The notes under the pieces were generated by a model. The model made no database searches. It worked only from the letters and a program-made list of their open reading frames with translations, and was not told where the DNA came from. 33,645 nt of DNA from Phycisphaerae bacterium (GTDB lineage Bacteria; Planctomycetota; Phycisphaerae; Phycisphaerales; SM1A02), in NCBI GenBank assembly GCA_002722935.1, contig PBMX01000037.1, positions 1 to 33,645 of the forward strand, given 5' to 3'. The position numbers were made by a program, and so were the translations under genes. How positions within the stretch are numbered: the stretch's first letter is position 1; every line of letters starts with the position of its first letter. Shown here in pieces: positions 33,514 to 33,645 of this stretch.

Positions 33514-33645
33514 ATGAGCCGATTCAATACACCATCAGTCCGGGAGGGTGGGGGCCTGAATGTCTATACGGGCCTTGCGGCGGTTGCCGCTCTGGCTCTC
33601 CTCGCCGGCTGCCTCTTCATGGTCTTCCACAACATCGAGTTCTCC
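33514..33645 (+). CDS. Small membrane protein, truncated by the window edge
   Basis: Forty-four codons are visible from the ATG at 33514, with AGGA 7 nt upstream. The residues run MSRFNTPSVREGGGLNVYTG, then a hydrophobic helix LAAVAALALLAGCLFMVFH, and the frame is still open at the end. It starts 3 bp after the coiled-coil gene's stop, so the two are very likely co-translated partners. I do not recognise the family from this fragment. Confidence 0.7.
   Translation, partial: MSRFNTPSVREGGGLNVYTGLAAVAALALLAGCLFMVFHNIEFS

Overview
The window is a gene-dense, GC-rich piece of bacterial chromosome with no phage, transposon, CRISPR, tRNA or rRNA signal that I can see. Several traits point to a planctomycete of the Phycisphaerae type. 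These are a secreted protein with dockerin-like calcium loops and GACC-type cysteine repeats, a pseudopilin with a C-terminal DGH-type motif, a toroid-plus-DUF4159 protein, a DUF502 protein, and HPr/EIIA proteins without sugar permeases. This assignment is inference from protein style, not from a marker-gene comparison.

Layout, left to right. (1) 29-2292: mnmA and a class I fructose-bisphosphate aldolase diverge from overlapping promoters. (2) 2369-7718: a large secreted modular protein converges on a P1B-type metal ATPase whose CPC motif reads CPG, followed by gpsA. (3) 7719-14484, all minus strand: a toroid/DUF4159 protein, a membrane-anchored helical protein, an acyl-CoA thioesterase, purN, a DUF502 membrane protein, hpf, a ptsN-like EIIA and an HPr. 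Several junctions overlap (GTGA or ATGA), so much of this is probably co-transcribed. (4) 14537-15963, plus strand: a SAM methyltransferase and a class I glutamine amidotransferase. (5) 15973-25554, mostly minus strand: miaA, topA, ispG, a pseudopilin, a prenyl diphosphate synthase and dxs, interrupted by one plus-strand MotA/TolQ/ExbB gene. This holds much of the isoprenoid supply, and MiaA consumes its product DMAPP. (6) 25584-33645, plus strand: pgk, a TlpA-like thioredoxin, rpe, accD, lnt, a HEAT-like lipoprotein, a membrane-anchored coiled-coil protein and the start of a small membrane protein.

The gene content is central metabolism (glycolysis/gluconeogenesis, pentose phosphate, MEP isoprenoids, purine, fatty acid and glycerolipid synthesis), RNA modification and envelope biogenesis. 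Most genes have confident family assignments. Three large proteins are only partly understood: the secreted protein, the DUF4159 protein and its helical partner. Two more at the right edge, the coiled-coil protein and its small partner, have no known function.

I see no clear new defence or mobile system. The more unusual signals are the CPG ATPase, the toroid/DUF4159 protein and its translationally coupled partner, the hpf-EIIA-HPr group without PTS permeases, an ExbB-like protein without an ExbD partner, a 15-position hairpin between ispA and dxs, and a set of -10-like boxes placed 6-8 nt before start codons that lack Shine-Dalgarno sites (possible leaderless transcripts). No gap between genes exceeds 300 bases. 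Promoter and hairpin calls were made by eye and are tentative.
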